Position numbers and translations under genes: made by a program. This document shows, piece by piece, positions 21,124 to 29,810 of a stretch of 64,000 nucleotides of DNA (positions are counted from its first letter, which is position 1; each line of letters opens with the position of its first letter). Source of the DNA: Symbiodinium natans (Eukaryota; Sar; Dinophyceae; Suessiales; Symbiodiniaceae); assembly GCA_905221605.1 (NCBI GenBank), contig CAJNDS010000568.1:1-64000 (forward strand), read 5' to 3'. The notes below the pieces were generated by a model. The model had not been told where the DNA came from. It saw nothing but the letters and a program-made list of their open reading frames with translations, and did not search any database.

Positions 21124-21375
21124 GTGCCCGGATATCCTGGGGGTGGGCGGCAGCGGCGTCAGCCTTTAAATAAAATCGGAGAGGCTAGATCTGGTGCTTT
21201 GGAGTCGATGCACAATCTGCGAGATACTTTGCAAATTTTGGAACGCAACAAAACTGCAGCTCCGCATTGTTTTGGAGACTGTGCATGTTTGCTTCTGCAG
21301 GGAATTAGCCAGCTTCTCTGGGTGTCACCAAGGCACGGCAATCGAAAACTCGTCAGTGGCAATCTCTCATTTTGA
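21124..21375 (+). CDS. Candidate exon, hypothetical
   Basis: The plus frame reads NKIGEARSGALESMHNLRDT, LQILERNKTAAPHCFGDCAC, then a Leu-rich end to TGA at 21375. It sits directly after the C-rich block. A helical segment is plausible; the family is not recognised. Confidence 0.17.
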   Translation: MPGYPGGGRQRRQPLNKIGEARSGALESMHNLRDTLQILERNKTAAPHCFGDCACLLLQGISQLLWVSPRHGNRKLVSGNLSF

Positions 21376-21410
21376 GCTGCAGGGGTAGTGGAATCGAGTT
21401 CAAGCGGGCA

Positions 21411-21456
21411 CCCTAAACCCTAAACCCGAAACCCTAAACCCTAAACCTTAAACCCC
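21411..21456 (-). repeat. Interstitial telomere-type repeat (CCCTAAA)5-6
   Basis: Consecutive CCCTAAA, CCCGAAA and CCTTAAA units. One of the two cleanest runs in the window; the other, at 26810-26886, is on the opposite strand. Confidence 0.9.
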
Positions 21457-21587
21457 ATTTAACGAGAGCGTGGAGCTGGCGAAAACTCCCTCTAAAGACT
21501 GACTCCCCAACACCTGGGGCCCGCGCATCCACCATGAGCCGCCGGAAGAACCCCCACCTTTGGGCACAAGCAGGCCACCCATGAATC

Positions 21588-21767
21588 TTAGGGCACTTGA
21601 GTGTGACAAGATGTAGGAAATTTGTTGTGGGAGCTCGGCAGCGCCCTCAGCCTTCCCATGCCGGGTTTAGGTCTGTGGGTTCTAAAACCGCTTTCCGAGC
21701 TCCGAGCTGTGCATTGTTGAGGACGGCCATGCGCCGCTCTTTCTTGTAAAGGCCTGGGTTGACCCAT
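21588..21767 (-). CDS. Candidate short ORF, 59 aa
   Basis: ATG at 21767-21765 in GCCATGGG context reads MGQPRPLQERAAHGRPQQ and continues basic and Ser/Pro-rich to a stop at 21588. No motif. Confidence 0.14.
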   Translation of the reverse strand: MGQPRPLQERAAHGRPQQCTARSSESGFRTHRPKPGMGRLRALPSSHNKFPTSCHTQVP

Positions 21768-22078
21768 GGCAAGAGGCGAAAGATAGAGGACAAAGTCTGT
21801 GCACGATAGCACGACCCTCAGCCTCAACTAGCACAGTTGGCATAGTAAAGTGGGCGACATGAACGAGCGCACGAGTTCAGTTTGCGGCATGAAGATTAGT
21901 TTGCGGCATAAGATCGGACATCAACAAAGCTAGGCAGACCCGTCGCGCTCAGCTCTTGGCTCGTCCTTGATGTTGTGAGCTCACCGACTTCGTTTTCGAT
22001 CAGCCACCCACGCGTATTGGAATCTCGCTCCATGCTTTTCGCGCGAGCTTCGCGCTTCATCTCGTATCGTTGCCCGAT

Positions 22079-22512
22079 TCACCAGAAGCGAGCCAAAAGA
22101 ACAAACAGAGGCACGATATGTAAGGCGCTCACGCGCCCGGGAAAATGGTGGATGCGCTTTGTGGTGGTTTGTCTTCGGCTTTTCGACAAATTCTGCAGAA
22201 GGACGACGAAGAAAATGAGACGTAAGGTTTGGCATGAGCCTCTTTCTCCCGAAGTGACATCATCAATGCAATGAAGGGATCTGCGTATAAAGTGAAAGAC
22301 ATGTACGCAAAGCCACACCTTTCAGGGCACCCGTTCGAGCTTTGGGTTTCGCAGCGGTTCGTGGGGGGTTTACACGTGCTTACCTGCACCCTCCCCAAGC
22401 GGGCGCCCCTGCGCTGCAGCTCCAGAGGGGCGGAGCGGCTCTGCACAGCCACCTGCTGCGCAGGGAGACTGTTGGCTGTCCACAGCAGGCGTTCGTAAAC
22501 ATGCGCAAACTC
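22079..22512 (-). CDS. Candidate last two exons of a hypothetical protein
   Basis: Exon a (about 22512-22384) reads FAHVYERLLWTANSLPAQQ, VAVQSRSAPLELQRRGARLG and ends at a perfect consensus donor CAG|GTAAG (22384/22383). The intron (22383-22193, 191 nt) ends in TCTTCGTCGTCCTTCTGCAG. Exon b (22192-22079) continues in phase: NLSKSRRQTTTKRIHHFPGR, then a hydrophobic C terminus (VPLFVLLARFW) before TGA. The upstream exon and start were not found. This is one of the better splice-supported models here. No domain is recognised; the C-terminal hydrophobic stretch could be a tail anchor. Confidence 0.33.
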
Positions 22513-22659
22513 TCGAAGATGAAGGTTCAGCACAAGCGGGGTGTAACAGAGGTGTCAAGATGGCACGCGGTAACATGCTCTGTGTTGCTGTCTGCATCCT
22601 GCCGTCTGAACCTCTCTACACATGCGACTCAATTGACTCGTCCCTCTCTATCACTGAAT

Positions 22660-22886
22660 GCGCCTCAAAAGGTGGCCGAGATCCAGCACGGGCAGGTGCT
22701 CGCCGAGCCTGTTCGGAGGTTGCAGGAAAGTGTCGAGGAGTTGCGAGGGATCCGTGCCTCTGCTACGGCCCACGTAATGCACGCCTTGTTCGTTTGGGAA
22801 GTTTGCCCGGCGCGCGCTGCTCCACAGGGCCTCCAAAGATGGCCCCTGGGAGACTTCTCAGCTCTCAGCAGCCGCGCCGAGAAGAG
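22660..22886 (+). CDS. Candidate exon with helical segment
   Basis: The plus frame reads KVAEIQHGQVLAEPVRRLQE, SVEELRGIRASATAHV and ends GAGAAGA|GTGAGT, a good donor at 22886/22887. A heptad-like pattern suggests a coiled coil. It is opposite in orientation to the previous entry. Confidence 0.2.
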
Positions 22887-23202
22887 TGAGTTTTTTATGG
22901 AGTCATCCTCAACACCCTAGGCCATCTCGCTCCAAAACGGCAAATTAGCTGTAATTTCGCGCCTTGGGGGCCCTCTCCTACAGAGCCTTGCTGGGGCCCT
23001 CCTGACCCAAGTCCACACCCCGAGAGCCTGGGCACGGGGTTGGGCACTCCAGGGATTCTGTGGGGATACTCCCGCAGCTCGCCAGGCCTCGTCAGAGGAG
23101 ACCTCCACAGGAGCAGCCGAGGGGGCTGCGGCCTAGTCAATGCTCCACAGGCGCAGCCGTTGGAGAGCGGCACGGGGCAGACGTGAGCATACTTGTAGGC
23201 GG

Positions 23203-23266
23203 GCTTATATATATATATATATATACAAATATGTATATATACATACATGTATAACATATAAGCCAG
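23203..23266. repeat. AT repeat forming a palindrome (GGCTTATAT...ATATAAGCC)
   Basis: (TA)n tract whose outer edges GGGCTTATATAT and ACATATAAGCC are reverse complements, so the whole 64 bp can extrude as a hairpin. Confidence 0.8.
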
Positions 23267-23284
23267 TGGTTGCTTTGGGTCCAG

Positions 23285-23335
23285 AGGCGGGGGTTTAGGG
23301 TTTAGGTTTTGGGTGTAGAGTGTAGGGTGTAGGGC
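23285..23335 (+). repeat. Degenerate TTTAGGG cluster
   Basis: GGTTTAGGGTTTAGGTTTTG then TGTAGAG/TGTAGGG variants. Interstitial. Confidence 0.7.
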
Positions 23336-23362
23336 TTACAGGGCCGCTTAAGAGCAGAATGA

Positions 23363-23455
23363 GACCTGCCTAATTCTCCTAACGGTTTAATCCTAGTGGC
23401 CCTATAGCGGGCCCTTGCAGAACTCACCAGCGGCTGCCGGAACAACCGTTGACAA
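23363..23455 (-). repeat. Dispersed repeat, copy 2 (inverted relative to 19292-19380)
   Basis: GACCTGCCTAATTCTCCTAA through TCACCAGCGGCTGCCG is the reverse complement of the 19.3 kb copy, with a 2-nt insertion (CCCTATAGCGG against CCCTAGCGG) and a 1-nt deletion that would break any shared reading frame. Confidence 0.9.
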
Positions 23456-23689
23456 GTCTCGCAGGCCTAAGCCCGCGACATCATCAGACCTGACTGACAC
23501 AAGCTAAACGTGCAGCACCAGCTGCTGCCCCATCTTGTCCACTGCAGACGCCCGAAGCATGCCAAAGACGAAGGACATGCCAGTTTTTGTGTAACGCGTC
23601 GAAGTTTTCGGGAACCGAGCCTGACTTATTGAAACAAGCCTGGGCGCCTAAACCAAGACCTTCTGAAGGCAACTGGAAACTGCAGTCCC

Positions 23690-24031
23690 GAAAAGGGTTC
23701 CATGCCGGCAGATGCAAGGGCGTCTTTTTCTCTCCGCAGCTGCTGCAGCCCGCCTCTTGGCACGGCGGATTTCTTTCCACAACGGCATCCTTTGCTTCTG
23801 CTTCTCCGAAAGTTTTCGCTTGTAATCATAAGCCGGCTCCATGTTTGCAGCAGTTTCTTGAACTGCAGCATCTGCAAAAAACGCTCTGCAGGCCGCATGC
23901 TCTGCGGCCAGCTTCTTCTGTGCCACCTCGCCCCTGAACTCCTGCCCGCTCCATACATGTGGAACTCCGTTTCTGTCTTCAGCTGTGACGGTCACTGTGG
24001 ACTGGTTGAAACAAAGGGGGCCCTCCTTCAC
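23690..24031 (-). CDS. Candidate exon with dsRNA-binding-like C-terminal half
   Basis: After a 3' splice site (TTTCACACCGTGCAG, ending at 24032) the minus frame reads VKEGPLCFNQSTVTVTAED, then HVWSGQEFRGEVAQKKLAAE, HAACRAFFADAAVQETAAN, and a Lys/Arg-rich tail (KRKLSEKQKQRMPLWKEIRR). F-x-G-x-x-A-Q-K-K-L-A-A-E-x-A-A matches the third strand/second helix signature of double-stranded-RNA-binding domains (G-x-x-KK-x-A-x-x-x-A-A), including the Lys pair that contacts the RNA backbone. Only this half of the fold is clear. It lies 0.75 kb downstream, same strand, of the Lys/Ser-rich exons at 24.8-25.9 kb and may belong to the same gene. Confidence 0.38.
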
Positions 24032-24774
24032 CTGCACGGTGTGAAAGCAAACCCCCATCTTCTCGAGAGTGTTCTCGCCCCGTGTCGCGTGCTTCAAACG
24101 CCTTGGGGCTGCAATTCAAATATTCATGGGCCAACTAAGGACGCAGAATTAAAAGCAAATGCAAGTTCGCGGCTGCAATTGGCTGCAGGTTTAAAACCTG
24201 GTAACCCAATGTAACAAGTTGCGCTTTTGGACTAAGTATTGCTCTCTCTCACAGGTACTTCCTGAAGGCTTGATTTCATCATATTTCATCCTTCCTCCCC
24301 TCCGGCTTTAATTCTGTTTGAAACAAGGTCAACACTCTGTGCTTCGGTTGTGACTGCACTCCCCTCAGCACCGTGCACGCTCTGTCTCTCTTCCTTCCTT
24401 CCTCTCTCTCTGTCTCCTTCTTCTTTTTCTAGTTCCATCTTCCTTTCCTTCCTTCGTGCCCTCCGAATTGCTTTCTGTCAAAACCAAAACCACGCTGACA
24501 AACAACACGAACTACGTACGCCGAACATCAGCGCCCCATAAACGAGCAGAAGAAGCCGGGTTGAAATCGCGAAGATCAAACCCCGAGTAGGGAACGAATT
24601 CCTACGCAAGCACTCATTGGGATTCGGCGATGCCGGCCGAGGAATCAAAGTAGTCTGCAAGGCGAACAGCTAACGGTTTGCCCAATACTTTTGGAACCTC
24701 CTGAACGGTTTGGAGAGGGTCGGATGGCGCAAGGCAGCTCTGCATCAGCCCCAACAAAAAACATGTCATTACAC

Positions 24775-25852
24775 CCGTGCAACTCAGGGCGGGACTGCAT
24801 GAAGTCGAGCATGGTGCTCTTTTCTTCGCCTGGGTGCTTCGTCACGTCGAAGCCCGGGGCTTTGCTCTTCTTCTTCTTCGGCTTCTTCTTGGAGGCAGTG
24901 TCAATTGGACCTCGCCGCATCTCCAACTCGTCCACCCTGAAGCGGCTGCTGCCGGGCAACGGTGGTGACGGACTGCTTGTGCGGGAGCTTGAGGGAGACA
25001 AGCCCATCCGCGCAGCTACCTCCCTCGCCCTCGCCTCATCCACAGATTTCTGTCCGAAGGCTGCCGGCATCTGATGGCTAGAGGCCGCGTCGCTTAATGG
25101 GCTCGTGGTCTCCAGAGATAAACCGCCGTGGTCCGGGCTCCGGTGTCGAGGACTGACGCTTCCTCTTCTTTTTATTCTTTTTGGGCGTGTCTGGATCATC
25201 GCTGGAGCTGGGGGACTGGGAGCTCCTCAGCCTCAGCGACCTGGAGTGCCTTGAGCAACAGCGCCGCAAAGGAACCCTCCTCCTCAACACTCTCAGTTGT
25301 CTCCGCCCTATGCTGTAACATATAAATATACAACGTGCAAACTCTTCCAGTCCATATGTACATTCCGCACTCTATATCAATCCTGCACTGTGTATGAACC
25401 GACTCTTGGTGCTCATGCTCGGAACAACTTTCAGACACGAGCTTCTCGACTGAATTGGGAGCAAGGCTAGATAGAGTCGAGGGTGCATGCCGTAAGCTCG
25501 GCAAAACAAGAACTCGCCACCTTGACTCTCGTGTATGTCTCTGTGATGACGCGATGCCCTGAACCCCAGCAAACCAGAGCACACTGAACAAAAAAAACAC
25601 TGCACCAACAGCACCTTCAAACCTCACTCCCTTTCCCCCCTTTCCAGGCATTTTGCCTGTGTGAATCTGATGCAAGCCCCGTCCACATGTTCCCTGTGCT
25701 GCCCTTAAGTATATGGCATACTACCCTGCGGCCAAGCTGCAGAACTGACGCCAGTATTTCTCCAACCTCTCAGCGGCTGCATCATCGTAGTCATACCACC
25801 CAACCTCCTGCAATGCCACACGGACTGAACTGTTCATATTCGCCTCAGCTTC
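24775..25852 (-). CDS. Candidate multi-exon gene: Lys/Ser-rich, nuclear-type protein
   Basis: The upstream exon at 25852-25735 (acceptor CTCGGCAG, donor about GCAGG|GTAGTA) reads EAEANMNSSVRVALQEVGWY, DYDDAAAERLEKYWRQF. A second acceptor (ATATGTTACAG, exon from 25312) opens frames with EEEGSFAALLLKALQVAEAE or, one frame over, SSSDDPDTPKKNKKKRKRQ. The last part reads SVDEARAREVAARMGLSPSS, RTSSPSPPLPGSSRFRVDE, ASKKKPKKKKSKAPGFDV, EEKSTMLDFMQSRPELHG and ends at a donor G|GTGTAATG (24775/24774). A small intron around 25050-25090 probably joins the two frames. Basic clusters (PKKNKKKRKR, KKKPKKKKSK) are classic nuclear localisation signals; Ser/Pro runs suggest a disordered RNA- or chromatin-associated protein. 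No domain family is recognised. Confidence 0.4.
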
Positions 25853-25869
25853 CTGCCGAGAAGCGACTA

Positions 25870-26150
25870 CCCTCCCCCCACCCCCCCCCGCCCCCCACCC
25901 CCCCCCGCCCCCCACCGCCCCCCCACCCCCCCCCGCACCCACCCCCCACACCCCCCCACCTCTTACCCCCCCCACCCCCCCCCCATCCATCCCCCCCCCA
26001 GCCCCCCCCCCCCCCCCCACCCCACCCCCCCCGCCCCCCCCCCACCCCCCCACCCCCCCCCACCCCCCCCCCCCCCCCCCCCCCACCCCCCCACCCCACC
26101 CCCCCCCCCCCCCCCCACCCCCCCCCCCCACCCCACCGCCCCCCACCCCT
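25870..26150. repeat. Near-pure C tract, about 280 bp (G-rich on minus)
   Basis: Almost continuous C broken by single A or G (CCCCCCAC words) and by CCATCCATCC. The minus strand has very many G-runs of 5 or more, an extreme G-quadruplex former. It lies immediately upstream (minus orientation) of the 25852-25735 exon, so it would be in an intron or the promoter. Confidence 0.95.
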
Positions 26151-26459
26151 TTTTTGCGAAACCCTCTTTCCTCCTTTCCTGTCCTGGGGCCGGCCCGGCT
26201 GCCGAGGCGGCGCGGGAATTATTTACATCATCTACGACTACATTCTAGCATCTTTCATATATACACTGGTCCAGCTGGTCGACAGGTCGAGCCATGATAC
26301 AATGGCGTGTGCTAGCTACGCAAACTGTAGGGCCGAAGTTGGGCCGAACTTGGCATCTCACGCGCTGGGGCCTCGTGGCAACATGAGAAGCCCTCCTGCC
26401 CCTGAAGGCCCCGAAGCCCGAAACCCAAAGTCTCTGCAAAGCTCTCGGGGCTGAGACAC

Positions 26460-26809
26460 CCCAAACTTCGCACCCCAGGATCGCCGCAAGATTCCCAGAC
26501 TCGACACGCCCACCAGATGCCCAGGTTTTGGTTCAGGGCTTAGGGACTGGGGCGAGCGAGGACAGTCTAGCTTTCAGGCTTGGGCTGACCTTTGGCTGAC
26601 TTGTTCATGGTACTTGTTAACCTATTATGACTGTACTGGCTTTTCCCTAAATACAGTTATTTGATACAGTTATAATTGGTTCGTAAGCACCACGAACCTC
26701 CAAGTCGGGGGCATTTTGGAAGGGGGGGGGGCAAGCCTGCTCGAAGCGGAAGCTCATCGCAGCGAACTCTGCAGGCCACCGCAAGCCTGGGGGCGGGGGG
26801 GTCCAATGT
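26460..26809. other. Intergenic, no gene seen
   Basis: Mixed sequence with G-runs at about 26720-26732 and 26792-26800 leading into telomere-type repeats. Frames are short and unsupported. Confidence 0.5.
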
Positions 26810-26886
26810 GGGTTTCGGGTTTAGGGTTTAGGGTTTAGGGTTTAGGGTTCAAGCTTGAGGGTTTCGGGTTTAGGGTTTAGGGTTTT
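26810..26886 (+). repeat. Interstitial telomere-type repeat (TTTAGGG), about 9 units
   Basis: Runs of GGGTTTAGGGTTTAGGGTTT interrupted by TTCGGG and by TTCAAGCTTGAGGG (a short AAGCTT palindrome). This is the longest such tract in the window. It could mark an old end-joining or telomerase-healing event. Confidence 0.92.
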
Positions 26887-27548
26887 TGCCTGTTTGGGAT
26901 CTTGTCATCTGGGTGCAGAAGGAGGGCACAAGGGGACCGGGAAAGCTGGAGTCCTTCGCGTGCTACGTTTGTATCAGCAACGTCGACTTTCCCGCCACTG
27001 AGGCTCCAAACGTCCTCCCCATACTAGGTATGTGCAGCCATCCCAGCCGATGCAACTTCGGACGTCCTCCACGAAATACGTTTGTACCATTGATCGTTAA
27101 GCCGCTACAGCTCCGAACGCCCTCCGCGTGCTATTTCGGTAGTACAAAGCCAGAGTTCGGAGCTACTTGCAGCCCAAAAGTGAGTACAGTTCTGCAGGAG
27201 ACGGCGCATGGGACAGAGCCGGGGGGGCACCGGGAATTTCCAGATCCGCACTTGTGTGGAGAAAAAAACCCACGGGACCGGGGCAAGACGTGCCTTGAAA
27301 AAACCGCATGACACATGTCACGGGCATCGTTTCTACCATGGAAGATGGAATGTTCATGCGGTTCCTGAAAAAAACGATATTGAACTTACTGTTGTTCCTG
27401 TATTTTCCTCGTCGGTTGAGGGCTCGCAGCGATGTCAAGGCGGGATGGAAGTGTTTCGGAAGCTACTTGTCTGGCTCTGTTCCCGCCCTACGCCACACCC
27501 GGCAATCCAACTGCTCTACTTGCGCGTTTCCTGCGCAGTGTGAATTGC

Positions 27549-27821
27549 TCAAAGGTTGTGGGGTTTCTGCTGCGGCAAAGGTGCTGCCCCATCGAACTCC
27601 TCAAAGATTCGCTTGGTCCAGGAGTCTTCCTTCAGCATCTGCCGGCCCAGGTGCTCCGCAGTATCCAGATCCATCTGCGCGTCATTCCTGAAGGCGAAAG
27701 TACGAAGCGCGTCAAATGCTTACACCCTCGACGCGGGACCCGAACCCCGACTTCAAACTCTTAAATCGGACTTACGGGGAACCAGTGGAGCCCTCTCATA
27801 ATTCTCATACTTTCCGCCCAT
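27549..27821 (-). CDS. Candidate complete two-exon gene, 71-aa protein
   Basis: Exon 1 27821-27776: ATG in GCCATGGG context, MGGKYENYERAPLVP. Consensus donor C|GTAAGT (27776/27775), 57-nt intron, acceptor GTGTAAG (AAG type) before exon 2 27718-27549, in phase: FDALRTFAFRNDAQMDLDTA, EHLGRQMLKEDSWTKRIFEE, then FDGAAPLPQQKPHNL and TGA at 27551-27549. A stronger acceptor (TTTCGCCTTCAG, exon from 27687) exists but does not keep the frame. The composition is evenly charged and helix-prone, like a small mitochondrial or cytosolic subunit, but I recognise no family. Plus-strand frames over the same DNA are Cys/Arg/Leu-rich shadows. Confidence 0.4.
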
Positions 27822-28073
27822 GGCTCAGAGGGCTCTGGGCGTCGACGTCCTGGGCCTGCGCCACCGAGGCTTTGCGGGTGGCGGTGCCGCGAGGCACCCT
27901 TGGCCAGTGCCGGCAGAGGCTCCACCTCCAATTCGTGGGTTTACTGGGGTGAGCCTACAGGGGACCAGCAGGTGTATGGGGAAAAGCGGAGAGTGTGAGA
28001 AGGATAGGGGGCTGCACAAGGGAACACCAATGCACCACCATGTGCATCCATGAACGGCTTCTGGCCCAGCAGG

Positions 28074-28349
28074 CTAGATCCCACCAACAAGACTAAGAAC
28101 CCTCGGCGGCTGCCTCGAGGTGCGCCATGGTCCTCCGCACCGCGCGCACGGAGCCTGGCGTGACGGCGCGGCGCTCCTTCCCGGTCGCACGAGTGTAGGA
28201 TTATAGAGAGGCCCCCGAAAAGGCTTAGCTACCCGAACTCCCCCCCGAGCCCTGCAACTCTTCTCGAACCTTTCGAAGCCTTCGAACCCTTCAAACCCAT
28301 CCCTCGTCCTTCCACGTGCCGCGCGAGGCCCAGCCCAAGCTCCCAGCAC
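28074..28349 (-). CDS. Weak candidate open frame
   Basis: The minus frame contains a short Phe-Glu-Gly repeat (GFEGFEGFERFEK) then VRVAKPFRGPLYNPTLVRPG. In another minus frame an ATG at about 28128 in ACCATGGC context gives only MAHLEAAAEG before a stop or donor. Neither is well supported. Confidence 0.12.
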   Translation of the reverse strand: MLGAWAGPRAARGRTRDGFEGFEGFERFEKSCRARGGVRVAKPFRGPLYNPTLVRPGRSAAPSRQAPCARCGGPWRTSRQPPRVLSLVGGI

Positions 28350-28524
28350 TCCGGTCCCGAACCAAGGGGCTCCTGGGCTTTGGAGGAAAGAAGGATCTGG
28401 GTTTAAGGGGGGTTTAGGGTGTGCTCGGGGAAAGATATACCCCCAAGGCCACCCGAACCATTTGCATAACGAGCCGAAAACGAGCCATACGAAGCCGAAG
28501 CCATCTATCTCTTGTTCGCAAGCT

Positions 28525-28990
28525 CCATGGGCAAGAGCAACTTTACCCCAATCCGGTTCGACATGCTTCTAACCCAAATTCAGTTCCCCCGTTGTGCTGA
28601 AAGCAACTTTTACCCCAATCCGGTTTGACACGTTTTGGGGTTCCCCAGCGAAAGGTCTTTACCGCCTTCGGGCAAGAGCAACTTTACCCCAATCCGGTTT
28701 GACATGTGTCTTGGGGCTCCCCAGCCAAAGATCTCTTTTCTTCCTTCGGGCAGAGCAAGTTTACCCACCCCCCTCCCCCCCCAACCCCAAACGCTGAAAG
28801 GCGAAGACGTCTGAAAACCGGGTACGGCCACAGCAGCGCATGCATTTCTATGACATGCAGACCAGACCATGTGTCGTGACAATTCCTGCTGCACGCAAAC
28901 GTGTCTTGGGGCTCCTTAGCCAAAGGTCTTTTCCTCCATGGGCAAGAGCAATTTTACCCCAATCCGGTTCGACATGCCTCACATTCCCTA
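28525..28990. repeat. Tandem/dispersed repeat, unit about 76 bp, 4-5 copies
   Basis: GGGCAAGAGCAACTTTACCC then CAATCCGGTTCGACATG, CTTGGGGCTCCCCAGCC and AAAGGTCTTT recur at about 28530, 28600, 28672, 28745 (partial) and 28940. A roughly 120-bp unrelated insert separates the last copy. Confidence 0.88.
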
Positions 28991-29027
28991 TGTACATGAT
29001 GTGGCAGTGCGCGTGCAAACGGGGACC

Positions 29028-29200
29028 GCTAAGTGATTTCTGCCACTTGCCCCGCTTGCCCCACTTGCTGTGCTCCCTTACCGAAAACCACTTTGCCCCA
29101 CTTGCCCCACTTGCCCCACTTGCCCCACTTGCCCTGCCTTAACCGCTAAGTGATTTCTGCCACTTGCCCCGTTTGCCCCACTTGCCCCACTTGCCCACTC
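29028..29200 (+). repeat. CACTTGCCCC minisatellite (10-bp unit), forward
   Basis: Runs of CACTTGCCCC within two larger repeats that each start with CGCTAAGTGATTTCTGCCAC (about 29028 and 29143, period about 116 bp). The same 10-mer forms the 30.39 kb block. Confidence 0.92.
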
Positions 29201-29204
29201 CCCC

Positions 29205-29362
29205 CCCTCCTACCCCAGCCCACCCTGCAAGTGGGGCGTGGGGCAAGCCCACCCTGCAAGTGGGGCGTGGGGCAAGCCGGCCCCCCCCCCCGCCCCCCCC
29301 CGCCCCCCCCCCCACCCCCCCCCCGCCCCCCCCCCCCCCGCCCCCCCCCACCGCCCCCCCCC
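29205..29362. repeat. Poly-C block with 31-bp tandem CCACCCTGCAAGTGGGGCGT
   Basis: Two copies of CCCACCCTGCAAGTGGGGCG GGGGCAAGC-like sequence (about 29219 and 29250) lead into about 80 nt of nearly pure C. CTGCAAGTGGGG carries the complement of the CACTTGCCCC word. Confidence 0.85.
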
Positions 29363-29367
29363 ATGGC

Positions 29368-29810
29368 CTGACAAGTCTGCCTCAAATCTTGTTGCCCCTT
29401 TCATGTTGCGTTTCCCTTCCTTCCCCCCTCCCCCTCCCCGCCCTTCCCCTTAAAATCCCCCCCTGTGTTGCCTGACAAGTCTGCCTCAAATCCGGCTGCG
29501 TTTGAGGCAGACTTGTCGTGCCGGTTTCCTACTCTTGATCGTGTTCCCCCCACCTCCCCCCCCCAAACTCCCCCCCCGCCTCCCCCACCCTTCCTGATCC
29601 TCCTCCCCTCCCCGTCCTTCATCTCAAAATGGCCCCCTTCTGTGGCCTGACAAGTCTGCCTCAAATCGGGCTGTGTTTGAGGCAGACTTGGCCTCTTTCG
29701 TGTTGTCACCCCTTCCCCCCCCCCCACCTTCCCCTCAAAATAGTCTTTCTTGTCTGTGTTCCCCCCCCCCCCTCCCTTCTCTCCCCTTCCCCTCGTCTCA
29801 ATGCAGCCCG
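29368..29810. repeat. C-rich DNA with spaced TTTGAGGCAGAC hairpins
   Basis: GCCTGACAAGTCTGCCTCAA recurs at about 29367, 29469 and 29645; the last two are each followed within about 10 nt by its inverse TTTGAGGCAGACTTG, forming hairpins. The spacers are C-rich. It is the start of the hairpin array that continues to 30358. Confidence 0.85.

Noticed and set aside
26810-26886. A true telomere or subtelomere
   Set aside because: The tract is only about 77 bp, degenerate, internal, and similar tracts occur in both orientations across the window.
27432-27764. Plus-strand gene over the 27.5-kb locus (KVVGFLLRQRCCP...)
   Set aside because: It overlaps the minus-strand model, has no start context or splice logic, and its Cys/Arg/Leu-rich make-up is typical of an antisense shadow of an acidic/basic helix.
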